A stretch of 64,000 nucleotides of DNA from Agromyces protaetiae (GTDB lineage: Bacteria > Actinomycetota > Actinomycetes > Actinomycetales > Microbacteriaceae), in the NCBI RefSeq assembly GCF_004135405.1, contig NZ_CP035491.1, positions 1,674,001 through 1,738,000 of the forward strand, read 5' to 3'. The notes under the pieces are model-generated. The model saw only the letters and a list, made by a program, of their open reading frames with translations, made no database searches and was not told where the DNA came from. Every line of letters starts with the position of its first letter. The stretch's first letter is position 1. Made by a program: the position numbers and the translations under genes. This document shows, one piece after another, positions 54,130 to 63,951 of this stretch.

Positions 54130-54164
54130 CGGATGCCTCGTTCGGCGTGACTTCGAGGCATCCG
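54130..54164 (+). terminator. Hairpin after the DUF3048 gene made of inverted CGGATGCCTCG words
   Basis: CGGATGCCTCG (54130-54140) and CGAGGCATCCG (54154-54164) form a perfect 11-bp stem with a 13-nt loop. It starts 24 bases past the stop and 40 bases before CIRCE. Confidence 0.7.
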
Positions 54165-54204
54165 CTCGTCTTGCACTCGTGGGTCGAGAGTGCCAGAATC
54201 TCTG

Positions 54205-54231
54205 TTAGCACTCATCTGATCTGAGTGCTAA
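54205..54231 (+). promoter_or_regulatory. CIRCE operator (HrcA site) of groEL
   Basis: TTAGCACTC (54205-54213), 9-nt spacer, GAGTGCTAA (54223-54231): an exact match to the CIRCE consensus. It lies 43 bases upstream of groEL, so HrcA repression relieved on heat shock is expected. hrcA is not in the window. Confidence 0.97.
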
Positions 54232-55892
<1,661 letters not shown>

Positions 55893-55936
55893 GTCCCGAC
55901 CGCACCGCCGCGGCTCGCGCCGCGACAGCGAAACGC

Positions 55937-55974
55937 ACGAAGGGCGTCTCCCCGAGAGGGGAGGCGCCCTTCGT
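55937..55974. terminator. Terminator between groEL and the WXG100 gene
   Basis: ACGAAGGGCGTCTCCCC (55937-55953) pairs with GGGGAGGCGCCCTTCGT (55958-55974) around GAGA, with a single G-T wobble. It lies between convergent genes and can act on both. Confidence 0.8.
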
Positions 55975-55994
55975 CGTGTGCGGCGCGGTGCAGC

Positions 55995-56285
55995 TCAGCG
56001 GAGGAACAGCCGCGCGTTCGCAGCCTCGGTCTCGGCGTACTGGGTGCCGGCGGTCGACAGCGCGCGGTTCAGGCCCGCGAGGCTCTGCTCGACCTGGAGC
56101 TGCGTGGCGCGCCAGTCGGTCACGGCCGACTGGAACGCGAGCGACGCCTGACCCGACCACGTCGACTGCAGGCCCGTGAGCTGGGAGAGCAGCGTCTGCA
56201 CGTCGGTCTGGATCCGTGTGATCGTGTGCTGGGTGGACAGGGTGGCGGCGTGGACCTGTTCGGCGTCGACGTTGTAGGCGGACAT
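55995..56285 (-). CDS. WXG100-family (ESAT-6-like) type VII secretion protein
   Basis: A 96-residue helical hairpin protein: the turn motif is LQSTWSGQASLAFQSAV (WSG, residues about 42-44), with helices on both sides, and a C-terminal YAETEAANA segment that resembles the YxxxD/E export signal. It would be exported by an ESX-type system, but no such genes are in the window. It stands alone between groEL and a sensor kinase. Confidence 0.85.
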   Translation of the reverse strand: MSAYNVDAEQVHAATLSTQHTITRIQTDVQTLLSQLTGLQSTWSGQASLAFQSAVTDWRATQLQVEQSLAGLNRALSTAGTQYAETEAANARLFLR

Positions 56286-56405
56286 GGTGTGACTCCTTCA
56301 CGAGTGGGCTGAGAGCCCCCAAGGTAGGCAGCGCGACGGCGCCGTCGGCCGTGAACGGCGTCGGGCTCGAATCATCCGGCCGTCGGACCGTCTGTGGAGG
56401 AGCGC

Positions 56406-58184
56406 TCAGCCCGCCGTGACGGACTGCGGCGCAGCCGCCGACCCCGCGAGCGGGAGCGTCACCCGGAACGTCGCGCCGCCGCCGGGCGTCTCGACGACGT
56501 CGACGGAGCCGTTGTGCGCTGCGACGATCGACGACACGATCGCGAGCCCGAGGCCCGAACCGCCCGTCTCGCGGGCGCGGGAGGTGTCGGCGCGCCAGAA
56601 CCGCTGGAAGATCTTCTCGCGGATCTGGGGCGGGATGCCCTCGCCGTGGTCGACGACCGCGATCGTCGCCTGCTCGGCCTCGTCGTCGACCGACACCTGG
56701 ATCTCGAGGGGGCTGTCGTCGGCCGTGAACCGCACGGCGTTGCCCATGAGGTTCGTGATGACCTGGCGGATCTTGTTCTCTTCGGCGAGCACGACGGCGC
56801 GGCGCACGGTGCGGGTGGGCACCTTCGTCGGCTCGGGCTTCGCGGCGGCGCTCGCCGCGACGGCACCGGCGGCGGCGGCGCTCGCCGCGGGAGCCGACGA
56901 AGGCGCCGACGGCCCGACGGCGAGGCCGGCCGCGTCGAGCTCGACCTTCGCGATCGGCTGCGTCGCGAGGATGGGGTCGCCCGTACGGCCGCGCACGCGT
57001 CGTCCGCGGAGCCGCGCGAGCGTGGCGCCGGCGAACGCGATCGTCGACCCGCGGACGCCCTTCGCCGCGGACGGTTCGAGCTCGACGTGGAGGACGGGCG
57101 CCGTGCCCGAGGCATCCGCCGGCCGATCTTCGGGCGCGATGACCGTGATCTTGCGGAGCGGCTGCGCGGCCATCTGGTCGAGGGCCGCGTCGCGCGCGAG
57201 CGGGACGAGGTCGACCTCGGCGAGTTCGAGGGGCTTGGCCTCGTCGAGGCGGGCGAGCGCGAGAAGGTCTTCGACGAGCCCGCCCATGCGGATCGCCTCC
57301 TTCTCGATGCGGTCCATCGCCTGCGCGACCTCTTGCGGGGTCTGCAAGGCACCCATGCGGTAGAGCTCGGCGTAGCCGCGCACCGACACGAGCGGCGTGC
57401 GGAGCTCGTGCGACGCGTCGCCCACGAACCGGCGCATCTGGTCGATCGTGCGCGCGCGGTCGCGGAACGCCCGGTCGATGCGGTTGAGCATCGTGTTGAG
57501 CGACCTCGTGAGCCTGCCGACCTCGGTATTGGGCGTCGCGGCCGTGAGGCGCTGGCTGAAGTCGCCGTCGGCGATCGCCGCTGCGGTCGCCTCGACCTCG
57601 CGGAGCGGCGTGAACGTCGACGTCACGAGCATGCGCGTGAGGAGCGCCCCGACGAGGATGACGCCGAGCCCGAAGCCGAGGAAGATCGTGAGGTATGCCG
57701 CGAGCAGCTGCTCGTTGTCGCGCGTCGAGATCGCGATGAGGACGGCCGCGTTCGTGCCGTGGTCGTCGATCGACTGCAGCGTCATGACGGCGCGGAACAC
57801 GGCGTGCCCGTCGATGTCGTCGAGGGTCTGGACGACGTAGCCGGCCTCGTTCTGCGCGAGCACCTCGACCTGGGTGAGCGTCCGCGGGATGCGCGGGCGG
57901 TCGCCGGCCGGCCGGTCGGACCAGTTGTCGGACTGGTACTGCCCGTCGGGCGAGTACACGGCGATGAACACGTCGCGCGAGGAGTCCCAGTACTCGCCGA
58001 GCTTCTCGGAGGTCGCGAGCGCCAGGAGCTTCGACTCGACCTGGTCTTCAGCGAACCCGCGCAGCATCGCGGCCGTGCCGATGCCCGACACGAGCAGGCC
58101 CAGCGTCAGCATGAGCACGGTCACGCCGGTGATCTTCGTGCGGAGCGAGATGCGGTTCCACCGCTCGAACAAGGACTGATTCAT
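56406..58184 (-). CDS. Sensor histidine kinase with a long insertion before the ATPase domain
   Basis: A 592-residue kinase with two membrane helices (about residues 18-40 and 165-188), an exported sensor loop, a HAMP domain (TPLREVEATAAAIADGDFSQ), the phospho-acceptor in FVGDASHELRTPLVSVRG, and a HATPase with VITNLMGNAVRF, DHGEGIPPQ and GGSGLGLAI. It resembles MprB/TrcS-type kinases. Between the dimerisation helices and the N box lies an extra segment of about 120 residues (about 340-460), rich in Ala/Pro/Arg, which would lengthen the ATP-binding domain's first part. It is downstream of its response regulator (gap 94 bases). Confidence 0.88.
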   Translation of the reverse strand: MNQSLFERWNRISLRTKITGVTVLMLTLGLLVSGIGTAAMLRGFAEDQVESKLLALATSEKLGEYWDSSRDVFIAVYSPDGQYQSDNWSDRPAGDRPRIPRTLTQVEVLAQNEAGYVVQTLDDIDGHAVFRAVMTLQSIDDHGTNAAVLIAISTRDNEQLLAAYLTIFLGFGLGVILVGALLTRMLVTSTFTPLREVEATAAAIADGDFSQRLTAATPNTEVGRLTRSLNTMLNRIDRAFRDRARTIDQMRRFVGDASHELRTPLVSVRGYAELYRMGALQTPQEVAQAMDRIEKEAIRMGGLVEDLLALARLDEAKPLELAEVDLVPLARDAALDQMAAQPLRKITVIAPEDRPADASGTAPVLHVELEPSAAKGVRGSTIAFAGATLARLRGRRVRGRTGDPILATQPIAKVELDAAGLAVGPSAPSSAPAASAAAAGAVAASAAAKPEPTKVPTRTVRRAVVLAEENKIRQVITNLMGNAVRFTADDSPLEIQVSVDDEAEQATIAVVDHGEGIPPQIREKIFQRFWRADTSRARETGGSGLGLAIVSSIVAAHNGSVDVVETPGGGATFRVTLPLAGSAAAPQSVTAG

Positions 58185-58278
58185 GGCTGGGCGAGTCTAC
58201 GAATGCTCCCTGGGCCGAGGCTGTGCCCCGAATCGGGACGCTTCTCCGAGCCGCAGGCGCGCGCGCCGAGACATCCGG

Positions 58279-58971
58279 TCAGGGCTTCGAGGACTTCAGC
58301 ATGTACCCGAAGCCGCGCTTGGTCTGGATGAGCGGTTCGGCCGAATGCTGGTCGAGCTTGCGGCGGAGGTACGAGATGTAGCTCTCGACGATGCCCGCGT
58401 CGCCGTTGAAGTCGTACTCCCACACGTGGTCGAGGATCTGCGCCTTCGAGAGCACCCGGTTGGGGTTCAGCATGAGGTAGCGGAGCAGCTTGAACTCGGT
58501 CGGGGAGAGCTCGACGGCGACGTCGCCGACGAACACCTCGTGCGTGTCCTGGTCCATCGTAAGCTCGCCCGTGCGGATGACGGCGTCTTCCTCGGCGTGC
58601 ATCGTGCGGCGCAGGATCGCCTTGATGCGCGCGACGATCTCGTCGAGGCTGAACGGCTTCGTGACGTAGTCGTCGCCGCCGACGGTGAGGCCCGTGATCT
58701 TGTCTTCGGTGTCGTCTTTGGCCGTGAGGAAGAGGATGGGCGCCGTGTAGCCGGCCGTGCGGAGCCGCTTGGTCACGCTGAACCCGTTCATGTCGGGGAG
58801 CATGACGTCGAGGATGATGAGGTCGGGCTCTTCTTCGAGCACGGCCGAGATGGTCTGCGCGCCGTTGCCGACGGCCCGGACGGCGAAGCCCGCGAATCTG
58901 AGGCTCGTGGTGAGCAGGTCGCGGATGTTCGGTTCGTCGTCGACGATGAGAATGCGAGGTCCGTCACTCAT
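58279..58971 (-). CDS. OmpR-family response regulator (TrcR/MprA-like)
   Basis: A 230-residue regulator: ILIVDDEPNIRDLLTTSLR, phospho-Asp in LIILDVMLPDMNG, FLTAKDDTEDK and YVTKPFSLDEI, then a winged helix with LSPTEFKLLRYLMLNPNRVL and VESYISYLRRKLDQ. Upstream partner of the kinase at 56406-58184. ATG 58971 (MSDGPRIL) is chosen as the receiver begins at once; the signal sensed is unknown. It is divergent from the ferredoxin reductase-like gene. Confidence 0.92.
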   Translation of the reverse strand: MSDGPRILIVDDEPNIRDLLTTSLRFAGFAVRAVGNGAQTISAVLEEEPDLIILDVMLPDMNGFSVTKRLRTAGYTAPILFLTAKDDTEDKITGLTVGGDDYVTKPFSLDEIVARIKAILRRTMHAEEDAVIRTGELTMDQDTHEVFVGDVAVELSPTEFKLLRYLMLNPNRVLSKAQILDHVWEYDFNGDAGIVESYISYLRRKLDQHSAEPLIQTKRGFGYMLKSSKP

Positions 58972-59124
58972 GTTGCCATTCTGCTGCGGATCGTCTGGAA
59001 CTTCACTGAATATTCTTCGAGTGTCGCGGATGTCTCCGGGCAGGCCTTCGACGCGAGACTGGGTGCCGACTGGGGGTCTGCTGAACCCGGGCGCGCCGCG
59101 GCCGTGCCGTGGAAGACTCTTGCC

Positions 59125-60387
59125 ATGTCGTCCCGTGAACGGATCATCGTCGTCGGCGGGGGCCTCGCGGCCGCCCGCGCGGTCGAGTCGGCCAGGGCCT
59201 CGGGGTACGACGGCGCGCTCGTCGTCGTGACCGACGAGCCGCGTCTGCCCTACGAGCGGCCGCCGCTCTCCAAGGGGTATCTGCTCGGGAAGGATCCGTC
59301 GTCGTCGGCGTATCCGCTCGACGCCGCCTGGTATCGCACGAACGACGTCGAGGTGCGGCGGAGCACGACGGCCGAGGCGCTGGATGTCTCGAAGCGCACG
59401 CTCCTCGCGGGCGGCGAGCCGCTCGGCTACGACCGGCTCCTGATCGCGACGGGCGCCTCGCCGCGCCGGTTCGGCGGCCCGGGCGCGGGGCTCCGTGGTG
59501 TGCGGCACCTGCGGAGACTTCCCGACGCGACCGCGTTGAAGCGCGAGCTCGGCGGCGGCGGCAGCCGCGTCGTCGTCGCGGGCGGCGGCTGGATCGGGCT
59601 CGAGGTCGCCGCCGCGGCACGCGAGTACGGCAACGACGTGACCGTCGTCATCCGCGGGCAGGTGCCGCTCGCGGGTGCGATCGGCGAGAAGATCGGGCGC
59701 GTGTTCCTCGAGATGCACAAGGAGCACGGGGTGCGGTTCGTCACGGGCGCGAGCGTCACCGCCGTGCGCGGACGGGGCGGGCGCGTGGCATCCGTCGTCC
59801 TCGATACCCGAAACGAGCCCGCCGACGAACTGCCCGCCGACCTCGTGCTGTTCGGCATCGGCGCGACGCCGAACGTCGGGCTCGCGGCATCCGCGGGTCT
59901 CGAACTCGCGGAAGGCGGCATCGCGACCGACGCGGGCTTCGCGACGAGCGCCGACGGCGTCTACGCGGCGGGCGACGTCGCCGCGGTCTGGAACGACCGG
60001 CTGGGGCACCATCTGCGCGTCGACCACTGGGCGAACGCCGACGCGGGCGGGCGCGCCGCCGGGCGCGCGCTCGCCGGCGAGTCGGTGCACTACGACGAGA
60101 TCCCCTACTTCTACACCGACCAGTACGACCTCGGCATGGAGTACTCGGGCTACGGCGAACTCGCGGCCGCCGACGGCGTCGACGTCGTCGTGCGCGGCGA
60201 CCTCGCCAAGCGCGAATTCGTCGCGTTCTGGGTCGCCGACGGCGCCGTCGTCGCGGGCATGAACGTCAACGTGTGGGACGTCAACGACGACGTGCAGCGG
60301 CTCATCCGCTCGGGCGCCGTCGTGCCGCCGCAGAAGCTCGCCGACCTCGACATCCCGCTCGCCGCGCTCGCGGGAGCGGGCGAGTGA
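59125..60387 (+). CDS. FAD-dependent NAD(P)H oxidoreductase (ferredoxin/rubredoxin reductase type)
   Basis: A 420-residue two-dinucleotide-binding flavoprotein: FAD site IIVVGGGLAAARAV, YERPPLSKGYLLGK, NAD(P)H site VVVAGGGWIGLEVAA, FAD site VYAAGDVAAV and a C-terminal reductase domain (PYFYTDQYDLGMEYSG). This is the group that reduces ferredoxins for oxygenases or P450s; the partner is not in the window. Its stop overlaps the GTG of the FolP2-like gene, so it heads a three-gene coupled operon. Confidence 0.88.
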   Translation: MSSRERIIVVGGGLAAARAVESARASGYDGALVVVTDEPRLPYERPPLSKGYLLGKDPSSSAYPLDAAWYRTNDVEVRRSTTAEALDVSKRTLLAGGEPLGYDRLLIATGASPRRFGGPGAGLRGVRHLRRLPDATALKRELGGGGSRVVVAGGGWIGLEVAAAAREYGNDVTVVIRGQVPLAGAIGEKIGRVFLEMHKEHGVRFVTGASVTAVRGRGGRVASVVLDTRNEPADELPADLVLFGIGATPNVGLAASAGLELAEGGIATDAGFATSADGVYAAGDVAAVWNDRLGHHLRVDHWANADAGGRAAGRALAGESVHYDEIPYFYTDQYDLGMEYSGYGELAAADGVDVVVRGDLAKREFVAFWVADGAVVAGMNVNVWDVNDDVQRLIRSGAVVPPQKLADLDIPLAALAGAGE

Positions 60388-61346
60388 CGGGCGAGGCGGT
60401 GGCGCGCCTCGACAGAGCGACGGATGCCACGGGCTCGCTCCCGTTCGACGGCGGCGTCGCGGCACGCACCGACTTCGTCCGGCGCATCGGCCCGCGCACC
60501 TTCGACTTCGCCCGACAGGTCGCCGTCATGGCGATCGTCAACCGCACCCCCGACTCGTTCTATGACCGGGGCCGCACCGACTCGACCGCGCTCGCCGTCG
60601 AGGCCGGCCTGCGAGCGATCGCCGAGGGCGCCGACTGGGTAGACGTCGGCGGCGCGAAGTTCGCGCCCGGCCCGCCGGTCCCGGTCGACGAGGAGATCGC
60701 CCGCGTCGTGCCCGTCGTCGAAGGGCTCGCGAGCGCAGGCGCCGTCATCTCGGTCGACACGTTCCATGGAGAGGTCGCCCGCGCCGCGATCGCCGCAGGC
60801 GCCCACGTCGTGAACGACACGACGGGGTTCTCCGACCCTGCCATGGCCGGCGTCGTCGCCGAGACCGGCGCGACCGTCGTCGTCACCCACAGCCTCGCGC
60901 GGCCGCGGACCGTCTACCCGCGCCCGCACTACGACGACGTCGTCGCCGAGGTCGCCGCGTACCTCCGCGAGCGCGTGGCGCTCGCCGAGGGCGCGGGCGT
61001 GGCATCCGACCGCCTCGTCGTCGATCCCGGCCACGACCTCAACAAGAACACCCGGCACTCGCTCGAGCTCACGCGCCGCCTCGCCGAAATCACGTCGCTC
61101 GGCTACCCGACCCTCGTCGCCCTCTCGAACAAGGACTTCATCGGCGAGAGCCTCGGGCAGCGCGAACGCACGAAACGCGTCGAAGGCTCGCTCGCCGCGG
61201 CCGTCGCGTGCATCCAGCGCGGCGCGCGCATCGTACGCGTGCACAACGTGCGCGAGACGGTCGACGCCGTGCGCATGGTCGAAGCGATCGAGGGATGGCG
61301 CGAGCCCGTGTTCTTGGAGCACAACCAGGGGGACGTGAACCCGTGA
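60384..61346 (+). CDS. folP2: Dihydropteroate synthase-like protein, FolP2 type
   Basis: A 320-residue TIM-barrel of the dihydropteroate synthase family. The motif reads MAIVNRTPDSFYDRG in place of the NVTPDSFSDGG of true synthases; this form matches mycobacterial FolP2, which is reported to lack dihydropteroate synthase activity. Also seen are VDVGGAKFAPGPPVPVDEEI and ISVDTFHGEVA. Its actual reaction is unknown. GTG 60384 overlaps the upstream stop (GTGA), and its own stop overlaps the next GTG, so all three proteins are probably made together. Confidence 0.85.
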   Translation: MTGEAVARLDRATDATGSLPFDGGVAARTDFVRRIGPRTFDFARQVAVMAIVNRTPDSFYDRGRTDSTALAVEAGLRAIAEGADWVDVGGAKFAPGPPVPVDEEIARVVPVVEGLASAGAVISVDTFHGEVARAAIAAGAHVVNDTTGFSDPAMAGVVAETGATVVVTHSLARPRTVYPRPHYDDVVAEVAAYLRERVALAEGAGVASDRLVVDPGHDLNKNTRHSLELTRRLAEITSLGYPTLVALSNKDFIGESLGQRERTKRVEGSLAAAVACIQRGARIVRVHNVRETVDAVRMVEAIEGWREPVFLEHNQGDVNP

Positions 61347-62110
61347 ACACCCCCGCCGATGCCGCCGCGTCGCCCGTCACACGGGATTCGCTGCTCGCGG
61401 CGTACGCGTTCGACGACCGAGCGACCCCGTGCGTGCGCATGAACTTCGTGTCGTCCCTCGATGGCGCCGTCACGATCGACGGCCGAAGCGGCGGACTCGG
61501 CGACGCCGCCGACCGGCTCGCGCTCTGCGTCATCCGCACCCTCGCCGACGTCGTGCTCGTCGGGGCGGGCACGGTGCGCGCCGAAGGGTACGGCGGCGTG
61601 GAAGTCGGGGCGGATGCCTCGGCGTGGCGCGTCACGCACGGGCTCGAGCCGCAGCCCCGCATCGCGGTCGTGTCGCGAGACCTCGACCTCGATCCGGCGC
61701 ATCCGTTCTTCGCCGAGGCCGTGACGCGGCCGATTCTCGTGACGTGCGCGGGCGACGCGGGGGATTCCGGTGCTCGCGCTGGACGCCTCGCTTCGCTCGA
61801 AGCGGTCGCCGACGTGCTCGTTGCGGGCGAGCAGCTCGTCGACCTCTCGGCGGCCCTCGACGCGCTCGCCGATCAGGGCCTGCGCCAAGTGCTGTGCGAG
61901 GGCGGACCGCACCTGTTCGGCGCGCTCCTCGAGGCCGACCTCGTCGATGAACTGTGCCTGAGCCTCAGCCCGCTCCTCGTGGGCGGTGCGGCGGGGCGCA
62001 TCGTGCAGGGCGCGTCCGAGGCATCCAGAGCCATGCGGCTCGTCCACGCGATCCCCGCGGGCGACCTGCTGCTCCTGCGCTACGCGCGCCTGATGCACTC
62101 GCGCGCCTGA
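61343..62110 (+). CDS. RibD C-terminal-domain / dihydrofolate reductase-like protein
   Basis: A 255-residue NADPH-dependent reductase of the pyrimidine reductase (RibD_C) family with dihydrofolate-reductase fold: MNFVSSLDGAVTIDGRSGGLG, ADVVLVGAGTVRAEGYGG and VLCEGGPHLFGALLEADLVD. Mycobacterial Rv2671 of this family can reduce dihydrofolate. No deaminase domain is present, so a role in riboflavin synthesis is not certain. It is the last gene of the operon (GTGA overlap with FolP2-like) and is followed by a 30-bp-stem hairpin. Confidence 0.83.
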   Translation: MNTPADAAASPVTRDSLLAAYAFDDRATPCVRMNFVSSLDGAVTIDGRSGGLGDAADRLALCVIRTLADVVLVGAGTVRAEGYGGVEVGADASAWRVTHGLEPQPRIAVVSRDLDLDPAHPFFAEAVTRPILVTCAGDAGDSGARAGRLASLEAVADVLVAGEQLVDLSAALDALADQGLRQVLCEGGPHLFGALLEADLVDELCLSLSPLLVGGAAGRIVQGASEASRAMRLVHAIPAGDLLLLRYARLMHSRA

Positions 62111-62124
62111 CCTGCCCCCGCGCG

Positions 62125-62200
62125 GTTTGTCGGACATCAGCGCGTTTGTCGGACATGAGAGCGTGCCCACGTCCGACAAACGCGCTGATGTCCGACAAAC
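62125..62200. terminator. Bidirectional hairpin with perfect 30-bp stem, built from GTTTGTCGGACAT copies
   Basis: Arms 62125-62154 and 62171-62200 are perfectly complementary, loop 16 nt. Each arm contains two GTTTGTCGGAC copies 19 bases apart, so the structure is a nested set of four copies. It lies between the convergent RibD-like and XPB genes and can serve as a two-way terminator. Confidence 0.75.
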
Positions 62201-62231
62201 GCCGCGGGCGCGGGCGCGGGCGTGGGCGCGG

Positions 62232-63878
62232 CTACGCCACCGGCTCGAGCGCGTGCGCGTCGAGGATCGTGTACGAGTACCCCTGCTCGGCGAGGAACCG
62301 CTGCCGGTTCTGCGCGAAGTCCTGGTCGACGGTGTCGCGCGAGACGAGGGTGTAGAAGTTCGCCGAGAGACCCGACTCCTTCGGCCGCAGCAGGCGACCG
62401 AGACGCTGGGCCTCTTCTTGGCGCGAGCCGAACGAGCCCGACACCTGGATCGCGACCGTCGCCTCGGGGAGGTCGACCGAGAAGTTCGCGACCTTCGAGA
62501 CGACGAGCACGGGCGTGCGGCCGTCGCGGAACTCCTGGAAGAGCCGCTCGCGCTCGTCGACGGGCGTCGCGCCCGTGAGCTGCGGAGCATCGAGGGCTTC
62601 GGCGAGCTCGTCGATCTGGTCGAGGTACTGTCCGATGACGAGGATGCGCTCGCCCGCGTGCCGCTCGACGAGCTGCTTCACGACGCCGAGCTTCGCGGGC
62701 GCGGTCGCCGCGAGGCGGTAGCGCTCGTCGTCGGCGGATGCCGCGTACTGCAGCCGCTCGGACTGCGGAAGGTCGATGCGCACCTCGTAGCAGGCCGCCG
62801 GGGAGATGAAGCCCTGGGCCTCGATCTCCTTCCACGGCGCGTCGAAGCGCTTGGGGCCGATGAGGGAGAACACGTCGCCCTCGCGTCCGTCTTCGCGCAC
62901 GAGCGTCGCCGTGAGGCCGAGGCGGCGGCGCGCCTGCAGCTCGGCCGTGAGCTTGAACACGGGCGCGGGCAGCAGGTGCACCTCGTCGTAGACGATGAGG
63001 CCCCAGTCGAGGGCGTCGAGGAGCGACAGGTGGGCGTACTCGCCCTTCCGCTTCGCCGTGAGGATCTGGTACGTCGCGATCGTGACGGGCTTGATCTCTT
63101 TCACCTGGCCCGAGTACTCGCCGATCTCCTCGGGCGTGAGGCTCGTGCGCTTCAGCAGCTCGTCGCGCCACTGGCGGGCCGACACGGTATTCGTCACGAG
63201 GATGAGGGTCGTCGTCTTCGCGGTCGCCATCGCGCCCGCGCCGACGAGGGTCTTGCCCGCGCCGCACGGCAGCACGACGACGCCCGAGCCGCCGTCGAAG
63301 AAGTTGTCGACCGCCTGCTGCTGGTAGCCGCGCAGCTGCCAGCCGCTCTGATCGAGGTCGATGTCGTGGGGCGTGCCGGGCGTGTAGCCCGCGAGGTCCT
63401 CGGCCGGCCAGCCGAGCTTCACGAGTTCCTGCTTCAACGCGCCGCGCGCCCACGGCGCCACGAGGAAGCTTTCGTCGTCGATGCGCTCGGCGAGGAACGG
63501 CGCGATGCGCTTGGCGTTCGCGACCTCGGTGAGCACGGCGATGTCGTCGCTGCGGAGGCGCAGCGCGCCGTCGTCGGTGCGATCGACGACGAGCCGCCCG
63601 TAGCGAGCGACGGTCTCGCGCATGTCGACCGACACCGTCTGCGGCACGGGGAACTTCGCGTACTTCTCGAGCGTGCCGAGCATGTCTTCTGCGGTGTGGC
63701 CGGCGGCGCGGGCGTTCCACAGCCCGAGGCGCGTGATGCGGTACGTGTGGACGTGTTCGGGTGCGCGCTCGAGCTCGGCGAACACCGCGAGGTCGTGGCG
63801 CGCATCCTCGGCAAGGGGATTCGCGACCTCGAGCAGCACGGTGCGGTCGCTCTGCACGATCAGGGGGCCGTCTGACAT
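62232..63878 (-). CDS. DNA repair helicase XPB/ERCC3 family
   Basis: A 548-residue superfamily 2 helicase. N-terminal XPB damage-recognition-like region (residues about 1-170), Walker A LPCGAGKTLVG, DEVH box in LIVYDEVHLLPA, GLTATLVREDGREGDVF (motif III with the RED residues), and C-terminal QAQRLGRLLRPK-like EEAQRLGRLLRPKESG. Bacterial XPBs are ATP-dependent 3'-5' helicases thought to act in repair or transcription-linked processes. ATG 63878 begins MSDGPLIVQ. It shares the convergent hairpin at 62125-62200. Confidence 0.93.
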   Translation of the reverse strand: MSDGPLIVQSDRTVLLEVANPLAEDARHDLAVFAELERAPEHVHTYRITRLGLWNARAAGHTAEDMLGTLEKYAKFPVPQTVSVDMRETVARYGRLVVDRTDDGALRLRSDDIAVLTEVANAKRIAPFLAERIDDESFLVAPWARGALKQELVKLGWPAEDLAGYTPGTPHDIDLDQSGWQLRGYQQQAVDNFFDGGSGVVVLPCGAGKTLVGAGAMATAKTTTLILVTNTVSARQWRDELLKRTSLTPEEIGEYSGQVKEIKPVTIATYQILTAKRKGEYAHLSLLDALDWGLIVYDEVHLLPAPVFKLTAELQARRRLGLTATLVREDGREGDVFSLIGPKRFDAPWKEIEAQGFISPAACYEVRIDLPQSERLQYAASADDERYRLAATAPAKLGVVKQLVERHAGERILVIGQYLDQIDELAEALDAPQLTGATPVDERERLFQEFRDGRTPVLVVSKVANFSVDLPEATVAIQVSGSFGSRQEEAQRLGRLLRPKESGLSANFYTLVSRDTVDQDFAQNRQRFLAEQGYSYTILDAHALEPVA

Positions 63879-63951
63879 AACCGTCGAGTCTACGCCCGTT
63901 CCGTGAGGGTCGGCCCAGGGGGCCGGGTGGTGTGGAGAGCGGGCGGATGTC

